This document shows, one piece after another, positions 12,401-26,032 of a DNA stretch of 64,000 nt. How positions within the stretch are numbered: position 1 is the first letter of the stretch; each line of letters starts with the position of its first letter. Source of the DNA: Oxyruncus cristatus (taxonomy: Eukaryota; Chordata; Aves; Passeriformes; Cotingidae); contig VXAY01004284.1 in NCBI GenBank assembly GCA_013399855.1, positions 1 to 64,000 on the forward strand. The letters are read 5' to 3'. Position numbers and translations under genes: made by a program. The notes under the pieces were generated by a model. It worked only from the letters and a program-made list of their open reading frames with translations, made no database searches and was not told the origin of the DNA.

Positions 12401-13155
12401 AAGGAAAGATCCTTCCCATAACCCCAAGAGGTATATCAAGCATCCATATTATCATTGAAATAATGCAAAAATGGCCCACTTTCAGAATTTGCTGTGCAGG
12501 CAAAACAGAATTGTTACACAGGCCATTAAAATCTCTACTTTCTCTCTAGGCAAGTTAGAGGTGCCTGGATTTCAAATTCTTGTTTTCATTGGAAGCATGA
12601 AATTAATGATTTAACAATTTCAAAGATTTCAACTTGGATCGAGAAAGAAAACAAGAACTTATCTTGAGCAAAGGGCAAAAAACTTATGTGTTTCACATCA
12701 CTTAAAAAAAACAGAAGTAAGTTTAAAAATCATAGCAGATGTTATGGACTTGTATAAGTAAATAAGAAGCTAGAAAATCTATTATATCTGTACAACCATA
12801 ACTTTATCAATAGCATATGAAATAAATAATGGTGATCAGTTTCCCTATACCTTTTCTGGAATATGCAGTTTTTCTGCAGGATGTTTAAAAATAGTTTCTT
12901 AAAATATAGTCTGAGTCACAACAGATTTGTCATTCATGCACTACTGGACATAGAGATTTAATTTCACTTTTTTTTTTCCTGTTACCGTAAATTGAGCTGG
13001 TTCTCCAGGAGATCAAATGAGCCTTTAAGTCAAGGAAGAAATGATGGTGTGTGGCCTGAATATGGCAATTGTTCAGACATTTAAGGTGCAGATAGCATTT
13101 AAAAGCTTAATAAGTGTGCTGCAAAAGTACAGAGACAGTGGGTAAAATTTATCCC
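9431..13155. other. Unassigned AT-rich DNA
   Basis: About 3.7 kb with no recognised gene or mobile element. The ORFs at 9808-10008, 10123-10326, 10413-10652 and 12252-12503 have no recognisable domains. Confidence 0.55.
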
Positions 13156-13268
13156 TAGTGCCACCTCGCCGAAATCAACAAATCCACACCGGGGAAAAAC
13201 GGGGTGATTGAAAGTTCTCTCTGAAAAGCAGTGAACCTGCTTCTTTTTTTGCCCCTTTTTTTTATTTT

Positions 13269-13269
13269 N
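13269..13269. other. Ambiguous base (N)
   Basis: Single N between a poly-T run and a CpG-rich stretch, probably a sequencing difficulty. Confidence 0.95.
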
Positions 13270-13350
13270 CCGCGCATTTGAACGCGCTTTTTTGGTGCCC
13301 AGGGGAGAGCAAAGGCCCTCGTGGCCCGGGACGGTCCCCGCGGTGCTCTC

Positions 13351-13368
13351 CTGACATCTAGTGGCTCC
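13351..13368 (-). promoter_or_regulatory. CTCF-like motif
   Basis: On the minus strand the core reads CCACTAGATGTC, one mismatch from the CCACTAGATGGC form of the CTCF core. It adjoins the CpG-rich hairpin. Motif match only. Confidence 0.35.
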
Positions 13369-13390
13369 TTCCGCTCAAATGCTCCAACGA

Positions 13391-16300
13391 CAGGCTGTTT
13401 TTACCAACAGCTGACAGTTTCGCCGGTTTTGTACCATATCCACAAATAACTAGATATTCCGTAGTTAATTCTAGAATAGACATATAATGCTGCATACCCC
13501 AAGCCTTTTTTTTTAAAGAATAAGGATAATTATGAGTCAAAGAGCTGTTCCTCCTCAAATCAGAGGATTCAGAACCAGCAGGCGACAGTGCTTTTCTAAC
13601 ACATTTTTGGTTTGAGGGGTTTTTTTTCCCCCCTCCATGTGTTGACACAGAAATTTATAGGTTGGACCAAATTGCTAATCTCCATGTCAATTGTGTATTT
13701 CAGTGTGTAATCAGTAACTAAGAAACATCCTTCCTTGGTACATAAAGGAGAAGAATTTGTTGGTCTTACAGAATACCATGAAATAATTAACTTTACAGTC
13801 TATTTGTGAGTGTAAGGTATTGTTTCTGGATGCTGAGAGGTATTTATTTTTTTTTCCTTTTCATCACTCCACCAGTTTTCTCTTTAGTCTCATCCTTTTC
13901 AGAGCTCTCACTCTGACTCAAATCAGGATGTGTGTGTTTTGCCCTAGGTCTCTGAGCTGGTTAATGACTTTTCCTTTCTCTTTGCCATTTCCAGTTCTCC
14001 TGATATCACCTTTATTGTCTAAAATTTGCAATTTTTTTTCTGTCTTACACCATTATAGGAGGCTGTTGCAGGTGGTGATGGGGACTTTACACACACAGAT
14101 CATTAGTACTGAGCAAATGTATGCATCAACATTCACATCCCTCAAACGGCATTATAAGGAAATCCAGAGTACTAATTATCTGTTAAGTAAGTGACATAAT
14201 AAAAGTTGCGTACAAGTCCTGATGTAAGACATCAAAATTAGCCCAAACCTCCATCTTCAAAAGTCTCAATTGGTATCTCAATCTAAACACTAAGTGAGGC
14301 AAACAATATAAGAATTTTTTCTACCAGGTATGTTCAAAACAACAAGGAGACGGCAGAACATTGTAGGAGCAAGTTAAAGAACAGAGGAAGTGTTTCATTG
14401 TGCCATCTGCATTGGAATAATTCCCCAAGAAATAACAGACTGAAATATCGCCAGATGAATTCTTTAGCCTGGAAACCTCTGTACCACCTTTCTTTGTCAA
14501 CTAATGTAATGCCCTTTTTTTTTTTTCATCTTTGCTTCCTGTAGCATTTTGCTTTTGTTCCCCTTTGGATCCCTACAGACTTCCAGAAAAAAATGGGGAT
14601 TCAGTTTGAAGCACAAATGTAAAACCTAGAAACCTAGATATGTTGAATAAGATTTTTTTTTGCCTTAAAATCAGAAAGCACTGGTATGGATACACTGATA
14701 TATTTCTATCAAAATCATGTGTTGTATTTTGACTATCATTCCAGATAGAACAGAGTTACCACTCCTGTACACGTTTCCTCACACGAAACAGAGAAAAATT
14801 CATAATTGTTCCACATAATTCCTTGTCTAGTATCACAAAACCATCTCTGATACAATTGTGTTCTTATTCTGCTACTAATTTGAGTAGACTTTGGTTTCTC
14901 AATGAAATAGAAAAAAAAATATTTTTAAAGGTCTGTGCTGCTCTCCTTAAATCCTAAAAATCCTCCTCTGAAGCTGAGTTTTCTATATTTTAGGTCCTTA
15001 ACATTCTGTATTCTTCTTAAAACTGTAGCTACTCAGAGATGATTAATTTTTAAGACTAAAACATTATCATCTTCAGTTTACACAGGAAGGCCCCTGTGGT
15101 GTTGGTTAGTATCTTTTGCCATTCTTAATGCCTCATCTGATTTTCAGGTAGAGTCTCTGTATCTTTGGGTGCTCCAGAGCACCTTTTGTTTCATTCCCCA
15201 CTTCTCATTTCTTGGTTTCTTCTTACGATAATCAGAAAGCCCTTTCCATCCCCATTTATGTACCTGCTTTTCCATGGCAGGTTCCACACTTCGTGTCTGA
15301 GCTGCCTTATACCCTGCAGCACACAATGCCAGACAGGCTCTTCATTCACTCAGTGTTCAGAGCAGCATTGTGCAAATCAAAACAAGTTAAATGACAGATG
15401 GCTTGTGCCATTTTAATGAAATGTCTAGTCACTGAGCAGCCTTGCTCTTGTAAACTACAGTAATGAACTAGCTATTGTACAAGCTACAGTAATGAAGCAG
15501 GCACAGGCAGAGATGCTGAAGCTGTGTTTTGAAGGATCTGCCCCAAAGAGCCCTAAAGTAGGGATACCTCCTCCAGTTCCTATATCACGGGCTCAAGCTT
15601 CTGAGCTAGCAGTCGCCTCACACAGTCCTTCCTGTTCTTCACCTTTGTCATCACTATAAATTCATTGCCTTCTTTATTGCTTCAAATTGCATGTATTTCC
15701 CCCAATGTTTATGGCAACTCCCCACACCTTCCTCGTTAGAGTGAAAATGAACACTCTTAAGAGACCTGAGTAGTACACATGTCACACAGGAACTCTACAA
15801 AGGGGCGTCATTGCTGTCATCACAGTAAAACAGGGGTGATATCCTCACTTCCCCGTAATATTCCGCAGAGAAAAAAAGTTCTAACAAGGTTCAGTTGCTC
15901 CTTTCTATCTGTGGTGTGTACAGTATTGCTATGCATCCCTGCATTTTCTGTACTTGTTACATATGGATTAGAATATTGCTGATGCAAGCTTACTAAATTG
16001 ACAGGACTGTGAGTTTGTCCTCAGGTACCAGCTGATAAGCAATTACAGCCATCAATCAAACAAACTCCCACTACAGATGATAAAAGTGGCCCCAGTGACT
16101 TCAGCATGAAAGAGATCCTTGCTGTTCCATTTGCAGAGGAGCTTAGAGGCATTGTTCAGTGCACAGTATCAAATAAAAACAAATTAAAAATAAAAAAATC
16201 TCAAAAAATCTCAAAAAACAGTGAAGTTGAGTTCTTTCTGAAGCATCTTAGAAACTGAAGCATCCCTGTAAGTGACTCAGGGAAGTCTGCCCTTTAAAAT

Positions 16301-19300
16301 TTGTTTTTTCTTTTTTTATTTGCCTGAGCTGAACCTGAATGCTTGCCCTGGTCAGTCCATAGTGCTGAGCAACAGAAATTGAGTTTTTACAGGAATTGTA
16401 TCTGAATGTGGTTTTGTGTGCATACTCTTGCATGAACATACCTATCATATTTGATTTCTCATGGGAACCAGCATATTTGCTGCAATCCAGTCTAATAGTG
16501 TTATACTAAAAGACCAGTTCTTGGTTCATTAATGAATGTAGGAATATTGCCATTGAATTCAATAGGAGCAGAAAATGTTACATTTTCAATGTTACAGCCT
16601 ATGATTCCAAAAAGCCTGCCTTCACAGCTGTTTGGATTGACTAGGAAGAAAAAGGTGCAAAGAAAAAAAATAAAGAAAATGTAATTTTACAAATTGATCA
16701 TTCAATTAACTTAAAACAAACTTAGAGAAAGGGAACTAATACAAAACAGGCTTTGGAAACATAGAAAGAGGATGGAAATCAGATAAATTCAGGATATCTG
16801 TGAAAAGTTATTCAGATAATAAATTATTTTAAGATTATACTTTTCAAATTAGCATGCTGCTTGCAGAGATTAGTGTATACCTGTCACATGGTTACATACA
16901 CTGGTGTCTTCCCGCTTCCCAGGACACTGTGCAGCACAAAAGGCTCATGGTAGCATTGGTCAGGTTGCTCTGATAGTTATTGATTTTTGATTTTTTTCAT
17001 CTCTTTTATGACTTCAGCATTTTTTCAGAGTGTCTTAGTAAGGTGTCAAATCTCTACGGCCCTATCTCCAGGCACAAGGCTTTGTGTTTGGGCAGTGAAG
17101 GCTTGTTGAGTGCAGGAATTACTTTTCAAACAGAGACTGGAGGTGGTGAATTTGGGAGAAGGAGGAGATGAGGAATTTCAGAGTGCTGTTAGTGTTGTCA
17201 CTGGAGTGTCCATTGCTGTGCCCAAAGCATTTAACCCACCAGCACTGATGCTTTCTTACTCTCATTATCAGCAGCAAAACTGATTTCACAGATTCAGGGA
17301 ACACTATGTTCACAGTTGTTTTTCCCTTTGTAGTAGTCTGCTGCGCCTACTCTCCCAGTGCACAGATGCCACTCCAATATGTTGCATACAGCACTCAGCA
17401 AAACTTATCCATAAACTTCCAAAAGAGATGGAAAGCAAGTGAGAAAAAGTACCCATCCCATTAAATATTTATCACCTTTTTTAATAATGGCCCTTCCATA
17501 CAACAGTGTTTTTCAACCCTTTGTACGGAGGGGTACTCCAATAATTTCCCTCCCCAGAAAACAACCTCCCTGGTATCGTGACACAATGGATGTTCATGAT
17601 GACTTTTTAATGATTTTTACTTCACCGTGTGGAGGTATGTTTTATAGAAGTTAGAGACCAACAAACAGTAATATCTATTGCTGTATTCACAGAACTATTT
17701 CTCTACACCTGGGGAAATACGACCTAAAAGAGAAGTCCAGAAGAGTTATTTTAGCTTGAGGTTTCCATCTTTTTTTTTTTTCCAAAGACACCCTCTTTCA
17801 GCCACAGTATTGTGTTGTGATTAATTACACTACCTACTCACCAGCTATAATAATCACAGATGAGCTTCTTACGGATATTCCAAAAGATTTAGTCTCCGTA
17901 GTGTTCTGTTTAAAAATGTCAGCAGAAATTCAGATGGGATAAACAAAGCTGTGTCCTTGAATATGTTACAGGGCCCAGTGATTCCAGTATAGTGGTTAAT
18001 TTGCTTCACTACTACCAAGAGCAGAGAGGGACTAGGCAGCTATGGAGACATATGAGCCAAGAGAGTTAAAAAACATTAGTTCCCTTGTCATGGGACTGGC
18101 AGGAGCTGAGGACATCAGACTATGGTCTGTTGCTCTCTGCCAGGTCACTGAGAACACCTTGCACAACGAAGACCCTTCCCAGAGGAAGACATCTGTGGAA
18201 GACATAATTTTCTAGCAGTCCATCTCAGAGTGCTGCTGATAGGGGAACCTTATTAGTATTCAAATAAAACCTTAAAAGAGATGCCTAAATTCCAAGGATT
18301 TAGGAAAATCAAACAAAAGTAATTAAACAATTGGCAGAACATCTCCGTTTACAGGACCAGTAAACATCCTAATACTCGGAAGCTAAACAGTGATGAACAA
18401 CTTTCTATAAGGGAACAATCATAGGTGATTAAGAGGAAGAGTTTCTTGACATGGGGGATACAATAAATATTGATGAAAAATTATTTCTCATTGGCCCACA
18501 GTTTAAATAAAAAAAGAATAGGGAAGAGATGATATTGAATGCAATAAAGAACAGATAAATGTTTTTTATGTTGCATGCCTCAAACACCCTGCTGCAAGAC
18601 AATGTCTCTGTATATTTTAACAGAAGTGGGTTAATGTTTGCTTGTGCAGGCATTTCTGTTGAGCATGGCCTGGACACAATTTTTTTTAAAATAAATTTAA
18701 ATTTTATATATTTAAATCAAATTTAAAGTCTTTATCTGTATTCAAGAAACATGTCTGTAAACCAGCAAGCTATGGTTGTCTCCTCCTGTGGACTTTCCTA
18801 GGGCACTGCTTTTCAGGTTTAAGGGGAAGAAGGGAGTTCACCCACAGGGACTGAAGAAATATCACATGTGTCATCTGGTGTGTGCAGGCCCCTGATTCTT
18901 CATAGATCTCATGCACCCACATCAATCTGCCTGAAGTAAATGGCAGAGCAACAGCTGATAAATAACAATTTCCAACCATACAGCCCTGCAGCTGCCACTG
19001 CAAGGTGGTCAGACAACCATTTTCCACCTGTCTGATCAAAACCAGACCATATCTTCTCCCAGTGCCAGTCACCCAAGCTCAGTCACCCTTTCACCGATGG
19101 TTGTTACAGGCTTTCTCTGCACTGCAGCAATAAAACCACGCTTGGCATTTCTTGACTTACACAGTGATTAGCACTGCCCTTAAAAACTGGATGCCACTGT
19201 AATCTGCACAATACTTCTGTATTAGCAGACAAGTATTTGAAGGGTCAGGATATTAATATGTTTCTACTGTGACAATTGCATGTCATTATTGTAAACTGGG

Positions 19301-22300
19301 CTTGTTCCTTAAAGCATGCAACACAAAGTATCTGACTAGAAAATTACAAGAATAACAAAAAAAGCAAGTGACAGTGCTTTACTATCCTCAAACCACAAAC
19401 CAGAAAGAGATGATTCTGAGTAATCATCATCTAAAATGCCATAACAGAGAAACCTCACACACTGCTAATTCAGACTTTTCAGCAGAAGTTATCTTACGTG
19501 TATTTTCTTCTCTTGATAAGGTTAGTTTGCCAAAAAGAACAAACTGCACATGACTAATACATAACCACTTGTATATATACTTCTATTTTTCTTATCAGGT
19601 CTTGCTATTCAGAAAGGTAGATGGTACCATGATAAAAAGGGTCATTTAAGAGACTTCATGCAAGCTCTGTACTGTGAAGGATTGAATTTTCACTTGACTG
19701 CTTACATTTTCACATCTTTTTCTTTACAGAAATATTCTTTTTTAAATGGCAGGCTGCAGTGTGGTGTTTCTTCATGTCACTGACCAGGAATATATAAAAG
19801 ATTAGAGCCCTTTTGTCCCAGGAGAGGACCACAGCTAACTCAGAGGTACATCATTGTGGTGATTGCGGTTCCACAATCCATCCAGCCTTGGCCAGCAACA
19901 CCTCCTTCTCTGCTCAGATGGTGATGCTATGAAATGAACAAATTAAGACAGTTTCCCAGACATATCTGAAGGACTGACTTTTGTAATCATCATGCCTTCC
20001 ACATGCTGGCAGAATGCTGACTCTCATCTGCTTTTTTCCCTTTTCTCAGCAAATTTAAGTGTTAGAGGGCAATAATTAAAAGATATCCATGTGCCGAATA
20101 CAGGAATAATTGTGGGTTTGTATTTGTGCATACTTAACAACATGGTGAGGTGAAATATCTCTGTAGTCCTGTTGGAATATCTACTCAATCTCTGAAAGTA
20201 CAGGATGCTGCACAGCCACAATACACATCTCAAAAAAAGCATATGGAGAAATGCAGGAACACCTGGGGTTTTTTTCAGGTATGGCAACTCCTCCAAAACA
20301 CTGTAAGTTTTGGTGACTTTTACAAAAGTGAGTTTGGTTTCACCTAACAGGAAGGAACTATTCTGGTTGGGTATGATCATCATAAATGATTCAACTGGTT
20401 GTGTTAGAGCAAGCTCCACAATGTTTGCTAAACTCCTACTGAGTTGCTAAACTTCTACATGAGGTAGGTTGTGCAGAGCAGAACAGACCAAAGATTTACT
20501 CAGTCCCCTGTAATAGCCTGAGGGTCAACCCCAGAGACTTCTCGCCCCTGTCTTACCTGTGATGTAGGCTCCACTTCCTTCTTGCTCACAGATTCTCCCT
20601 GTGCTGTGCCCAGTGCAGATGCACAGGAAAGGAAAACCTCAGCATTTCAGTGGTAGAAAACTCGCATTTTCTATTGATTCTTCAGTAGCTTTTAAATGAA
20701 GTTCAGTATCACCTTGAATTAAAGTTGTCCCTCAAAATTTACTTTTATCAGGCTATGTTATATATGTACATGGGAAAATTCTGCAACAAATTTAACTATT
20801 GCGATAGTGAAATCTCAGACTGTCATAACATTCATTTTATGTGTAAAATTCTTCCATCAGATCCATGCCTACTTGGTTCTCAGTAAAAGAAATTTCTTTC
20901 ACTAATCTCTTAGGCCTATTTTTCTCATAATCTGTTTTAAAATACAGAAATATAAAGAAGGTGACAAGCAGGGTCAAGAAGAGAAGCAGTTCCTAATGGA
21001 CAATAAAATACAAGCACTACAGTTCTGGCAAAAAGGGAAATTAATACAATACTGCTTTTCTAAAATACAAATCTATGGATAAGTTATTACTTTTATTTGT
21101 TCATGTGTTCTTACACTTTTTTCTTCTAACAACCTTTCCATCAAAGAAATTCTTTGTAATGTGCTTCTGTTTACCATAAATGGTAAATTTTAGAATAACT
21201 GCAAAAGGATGTCATAAATGGGAAACAGCTTAAAACTATCTTCTGCTCTAACATACGCCTTTCCTCCCTCTGGGGAAGAAGTCACTCATAAATAAAATTG
21301 CATAAATGTACTCCCCTACAAATGGTTCATAGACAGGAGGTAGTACAGCTAAGAATCAAAATATCTGATGTTATAAACTCAGATGCACACTGTTGATCCA
21401 TCACAAATTTAAAAAGAGGCTTTCCTGGGTATTTTTATTGCAATAGCTGATTCTCCGAAGCTTGACAAAATTCAGGAGTATTCTTGGTTTGTTGATTTTC
21501 TAATAAATTGCTGTTCTTTGTATTTGTTGCAGTATATTTGTTGCAGTACAATAATTTTAGGCAGTGCCAGGACAGCTGAGAGGTAGAGTTTGATCAGATG
21601 CAAACGGAAGGAAGGGCACAGGACCAAGGGTGTTTTGTTAAGCTTAAGTTCGCCAAAACTGCAGAGCATGGCTGGCAGCAGACTCTTGAGGGGCAAGCTC
21701 ATCAGCAGTGAGATCCTTTCCTCCTCACAGCCAAGTTGTCCCTTGTTATTTCCTGTTATCTGGCAACCACAGGCAATTATTGTCTTTTCCAAGTATTACT
21801 TTCTTGTTTTCATACCCTTTCTTGAAGGGAGTGCTCAGAATTGCATTCGAGGATCAGGATCAGGGAGCACCTGTGAATTTACATGGTGATTTTTAAGAGT
21901 TTCTAGGTTCTTTTGCTCATGTTCTCATAATTATTAGCATCCTAACACTGAACTCCAGCATTGGGGGTAACATAGAGCAAATTGAGCATCCGACACTGGA
22001 TTTAACATAAATTGTTTACATGGACTTCCTTCCTACCCTAAGAATTATTTAATAAATTCAAGTAAACCATTTTTCCCTACCCTCCCTTATTTATCCTTTG
22101 CTCCTTACATCCCCATTTCGAGCCCAGTATGCACTTGACATCTGCTACCTCTGAACTGTCTTTCAAGTCGTATCTCATTTCAGCTCTTCTGTCTGTACGG
22201 TCTACTTTCTCAATACTTTTTTGTCCTTGACATAATTAAAGGGTCTAGCTCTATTATTTTCATGATTTTGTCATTTGCTAACATGTGCAGTTGTCCTCCT

Positions 22301-23250
22301 GCAGGGATGTTACCATCACTACCAAGCTAAGTGATGAATTTTATGCTATTTAACATCTTCATAAATATTTTGTGAAAACTGTGTTTATTGTGTCATAATA
22401 CAGTTTTTCAGTACTTAAAACTGCATCTATCTTTCTACCAAAAGTTTTTGCAAATCATTGTAAATTAGTGCAAGCAGGGCAAAAAAATTGCACATGTACA
22501 GTGATGAGCTGTACAGCAAATAGTAAAACATAGGAAAGACACTCTATTCAGTGGAGAGCCAAAACTATAAAAAGTATTTTCAGAGGTAGTAGGAGAACAA
22601 TAACTGAAGAAACCAAAATTAGATTGTTGGCTGCCCTAATGTTTGCAGAAGAAACACCATTTTCAGCGGGAAAACACGATATGCAAAACTCTGGATTACA
22701 TGATATCATATCAAAAAAATTCTTGATTTAAACTTGGGTTTCAAACATGTTGTCTTACATAAGGTAAGACTAAAATGACTGAAGATGTGCAGACTGACTT
22801 TACATTTTGTTCTCTGTAACATGAACATTTTCATTTTCATGAAAAAAAGTGGTAAAATGGAGTTCTTTTGATGTTCCAGAGGGCTCTTTTCTTTTCTTAG
22901 ACTTTAGTGAGTTTAGTCTTGCTAAAATCCACCTCTCTTGCTTGTGATCCCAATTTACCTCTGACTATTGAGATGGTTGGGGTGCTTAGGACTTGAGATC
23001 TTATTAATTCTAAGGTCAAATGGACACATTTGTGTAACACTTCTTAAAGGGGAATCCCTTGAAATAATGTCATCTGAAGTTATCAACAGCCAGAAGCAAT
23101 GCCTGCAATTTCCCCCCGAATATTTTCAAGGACAGTGGACTCTATATGGTGAGAGGGCAAGAGGTTTTTTTGAAATGAGTTGAAAAGTATCTAAGTAAAA
23201 TAGATAAGTGACTGAAAAGAAAAAAAAAAAAAAAAGGAAGATCTTAAAAC
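13391..23250. other. Unassigned AT-rich DNA
   Basis: Nearly 10 kb without a recognised gene, RNA or mobile element. Minor items are a TACAGTAATGAA-type local duplication at about 15456-15496, an A/T-only palindromic patch near 18685-18727, and a TATA-like TATATAAAAG at 19791-19800 with no supporting signals. ORFs reach at most 131 codons and show no known domain. Confidence 0.55.
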
Positions 23251-23397
23251 NNNNNNNNNNNNNNNNNNNNNNNNNNNNNNNNNNNNNNNNNNNNNNNNNN
23301 NNNNNNNNNNNNNNNNNNNNNNNNNNNNNNNNNNNNNNNNNNNNNNNNNNNNNNNNNNNNNNNNNNNNNNNNNNNNNNNNNNNNNNNNNNNNNNNNN
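23251..23397. other. Assembly gap (147 N)
   Basis: Run of N directly after a poly-A stretch (23220-23235). Two ORFs that span it consist mostly of unknown residues and are not real evidence of genes. Confidence 0.99.
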
Positions 23398-23568
23398 CAC
23401 TCAGGCTATATTTACTTATTTATCAGATATTTAAGTCATATTTGCATAGCAAAACTCTCCTCTGTTATCTCCTTCTTCAGTTCTGTGCTCTAAATTATAG
23501 CAACAAAAAGATACCAGCAATCTAATCAGAGATCTCTACACTCTCTTGGTGTCGAGGTCATAAGGGGG

Positions 23569-23698
23569 AAAAAAAAAAAAAAAAAAAAAGGAAATATTTA
23601 GGAATAGAATAAATGTTTTTAAAAATTAGTAGCAGTAGTAGTAGTAGTGGCAGTAGTAATAGCAGGAGCAGGAGTAGAAGTAGAAGTAATAACAGCAA
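23569..23698 (+). repeat. Poly-A run and (AGT/AGC)n microsatellite
   Basis: A run of 21 A (23569-23589) is followed from about 23627 by interrupted AGT, AGC and AGA trinucleotides to 23698. Confidence 0.85.
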
Positions 23699-25296
23699 CC
23701 CACAATAAATGCGGGGTTTCCTTGGAGATAAAGTGAATGAGGTCTACGTAAAAGCTAAATGGCAATTAATTTACATCTCTGATTTATTTGACTATTACTG
23801 CTAGGTTGTAAAAGATAGAAGGCAAATGGCACACACTGTTTCTCCCTACACTCGTGTAAGTTAGCAGACCAGCTTACTGTCACCCTGGGCTAACAGGGAG
23901 AGTAGTTCCATTATTCCCACTGGAACAATATTAAGGTAAATAAATCTTATTATGTTCCTTTTTTTTCCTGGTTTATCAGATTATTTATTTACAGAGCAGA
24001 CTGTATGTCAAGTAAACAAATATGTTACTTTTACCATCTGTAGCCTGTAAATGCATTTTGAACCTGCAAAAGAGACAAAGTAAAAGTCTTGGATGTGACA
24101 AAAATTTGGTAACAGCCCCGGAAAAAAAAGATAACTGTATTGCTGGGTGTTTAGCGAGAGCTGATTTACATACTGGAGTAGATCCTTCATGAATTACACA
24201 GAAATGCAAAAGAGAAAGAAAAAATAAATAAAGGAAAAAAGATTGCAATTGCTCTTGACCACCATACATTTGATGAATCCCTGGCACATTTTAGTTAATG
24301 CCCTATTGTGTTTGGCAGCTTACCAAGGACTGGGGCTGAAGACAGTGATTCCTTAGACAAAAAGTGACTTACAACATATATTGAAAATGGAAAGATTTGT
24401 ATTTAAACAAGCTGTGAATATTTGTTAGGAGGAAGCCTTTTTGCAGTTAGTACAATCACCTGAGACAAACGGACATCTATCACAATATTTTATCATTAGT
24501 ATAATTATTAGTAAAATCTTAAACCCTACAGAGGGGGTAAAAACAGCTCTAGAATTAATATGAAGGTCAAAAACAATATTCTAAAACAATCCAGTAATCC
24601 TTCTCAGATTCAAAACTAGGGAAGACAGAATGATCACCATCAGAGTAAAGGAAGTTATTTAAAATTATCAGTGAATATCTGTTCACATTTTCAAAAAAAC
24701 ACATTTGACTGTATTTTTGTTCTATATTTTTAATTTCCTGTGAGCAAATTGGTATTCTTAGAAATATCCAGAATGTACTTTTTTGTAAGGAATATCGACA
24801 AAAAAAGTAACCTTTTTTTTTTTCCCAGATAATCAGTTGGAATTAAATTTGAAACAGAAAAACCAATTAACAATGGGATATTTATTCAATCTAACAGAAA
24901 CTGCTGATGCGACTGCCCTCTTCAGGCGAAACAATACAACTTCTCAATACCAGAACTGCAAACCAAACAGCTTGCAAGTTAAGGATAATTCAAGGAAGTT
25001 ATTGGCTGAGTAATTTCAAACAGCAAATACATCTGTGAAAATGAGGATCCAGTTTTTGACAGTTTGGAAGGAAGAAAAAAATATCAGTAGAGCGTAGAAA
25101 AAATGTAAGAAAAGCATACTTATTCCAAATTATACATTCATCCTCTCTGTTAATACAATGTATATAATAATAGTTAAACACTGCACACATCACAGTACTG
25201 TGTACTCCATATGTTGTAAAAACAATTGTAAGCAGAATAAGAAATGTGTGGTTATCACAATAATCATACAATAATTGTATTTTTTTTGTTTTTTTT
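23699..25296. other. Unassigned AT-rich DNA
   Basis: No recognised feature. Confidence 0.55.
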
Positions 25297-25750
25297 AAGA
25301 GGGTGCATGTGGTCACAATATCCAGGAACTGAGCAGTCTGAATTGCTCAGGTGGTTGGCACTGCCCAGGTGCCAAAATTTCTTCTTCATTTGCCTTTTTG
25401 GGGCGGGTGGAGGGCAGAAGTGAATTATTACATGAGTATTTTTGCTAAAGTATCTTGTTATCCCTGCACAGTGGTCACCAAGGATGGAGCCACATCTCTC
25501 CCTAGACTCCACCCCCTGCTCTGGGAATGAGACAGTCTGCAGCCCCCAACACCTCAGGAAAGTCAATCAGAAGTAGTTAAGAGATATTTAAGCAGCCAGG
25601 AAACAGCTGTGGTGTTCCAAAGCCTAAGGACAACTTGTGAGTTCTTACCAAAGCTGTTTCCCTCCTCCAGCTGGCAGTCTTTGAGAAAGCTTTCTCATCT
25701 AGGTTAGAACTCCTCGTAAATAAAATGTATCTTAATGTTACTTTGTAGAG
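25297..25750 (+). mobile_element. Possible LTR-like segment
   Basis: A GC-richer block with a TATA-like TATTTAA (25585-25591) and, 128 bp on, AATAAA (25719-25724), in the spacing expected of an LTR promoter and polyadenylation signal. I could not define TG...CA ends or a target duplication, and I do not recognise the family. An unrelated local promoter or chance is possible. Confidence 0.3.
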
Positions 25751-25885
25751 CCTAGTAATACTTTACTTCAACACTAACTTCATAGACTTTTTTAAGAAAC
25801 TTATTTTTAGATAAGAAAGAAAACTGGCATTACATTATTTCTTCTATGAAAATAAAAGCTATGCTTCTAGACATGAGACTCCTAG

Positions 25886-26032
25886 AAAGAAAAAAAAAAA
25901 AACAAACCAACAAAAAACCAAACCAAAAAAACCCCCAAACAAAACCCACAAGAACAAACAAACAAACAAACAAACCCACAAAACCAAAACAAACCAACAA
26001 AATGAACAAACAAAAACAACAACACCACAAAA
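25886..26032 (-). repeat. A/C-rich tract (complement of T/G type)
   Basis: About 145 bp of ACAAA, AACC and ACAAAC units after a poly-A run. It is the reverse-complement class of the T/G tracts elsewhere in the window and generates low-complexity ORFs on both strands. Confidence 0.9.

Larger units (their letters stand above)
13160..13390. other. Small CpG-rich island with hairpin
   Basis: The sequence turns abruptly GC- and CpG-rich inside AT-rich surroundings, with CGCG twice near 13271-13287 and CCCGGGACGGTCCCCGCGG near 13325-13343. An 8-bp inverted repeat GGAGAGCA (13304-13311) and TGCTCTCC (13344-13351) encloses the GC-rich core, with GGGAC/GTCCC pairing inside. One ambiguous base is at 13269. 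It could be an orphan promoter island, an insulator-type site or an old LTR fragment; the sequence alone does not decide. Confidence 0.45.

Noticed and set aside
19791..19800. TATATAAAAG as a gene promoter
   Set aside because: No CpG context, initiator, first exon or downstream ORF supports it; such text is common in AT-rich DNA.
20460..20473. TGAGGTAGGTTGTG, resembling the 5' part of let-7
   Set aside because: Three bases of the mature let-7 sequence are missing, the rest diverges, and no pairing arm for a hairpin is evident. Chance match.
23191..23525. ORFs spanning the 147-bp gap
   Set aside because: Mostly unknown residues plus poly-A-derived lysines.
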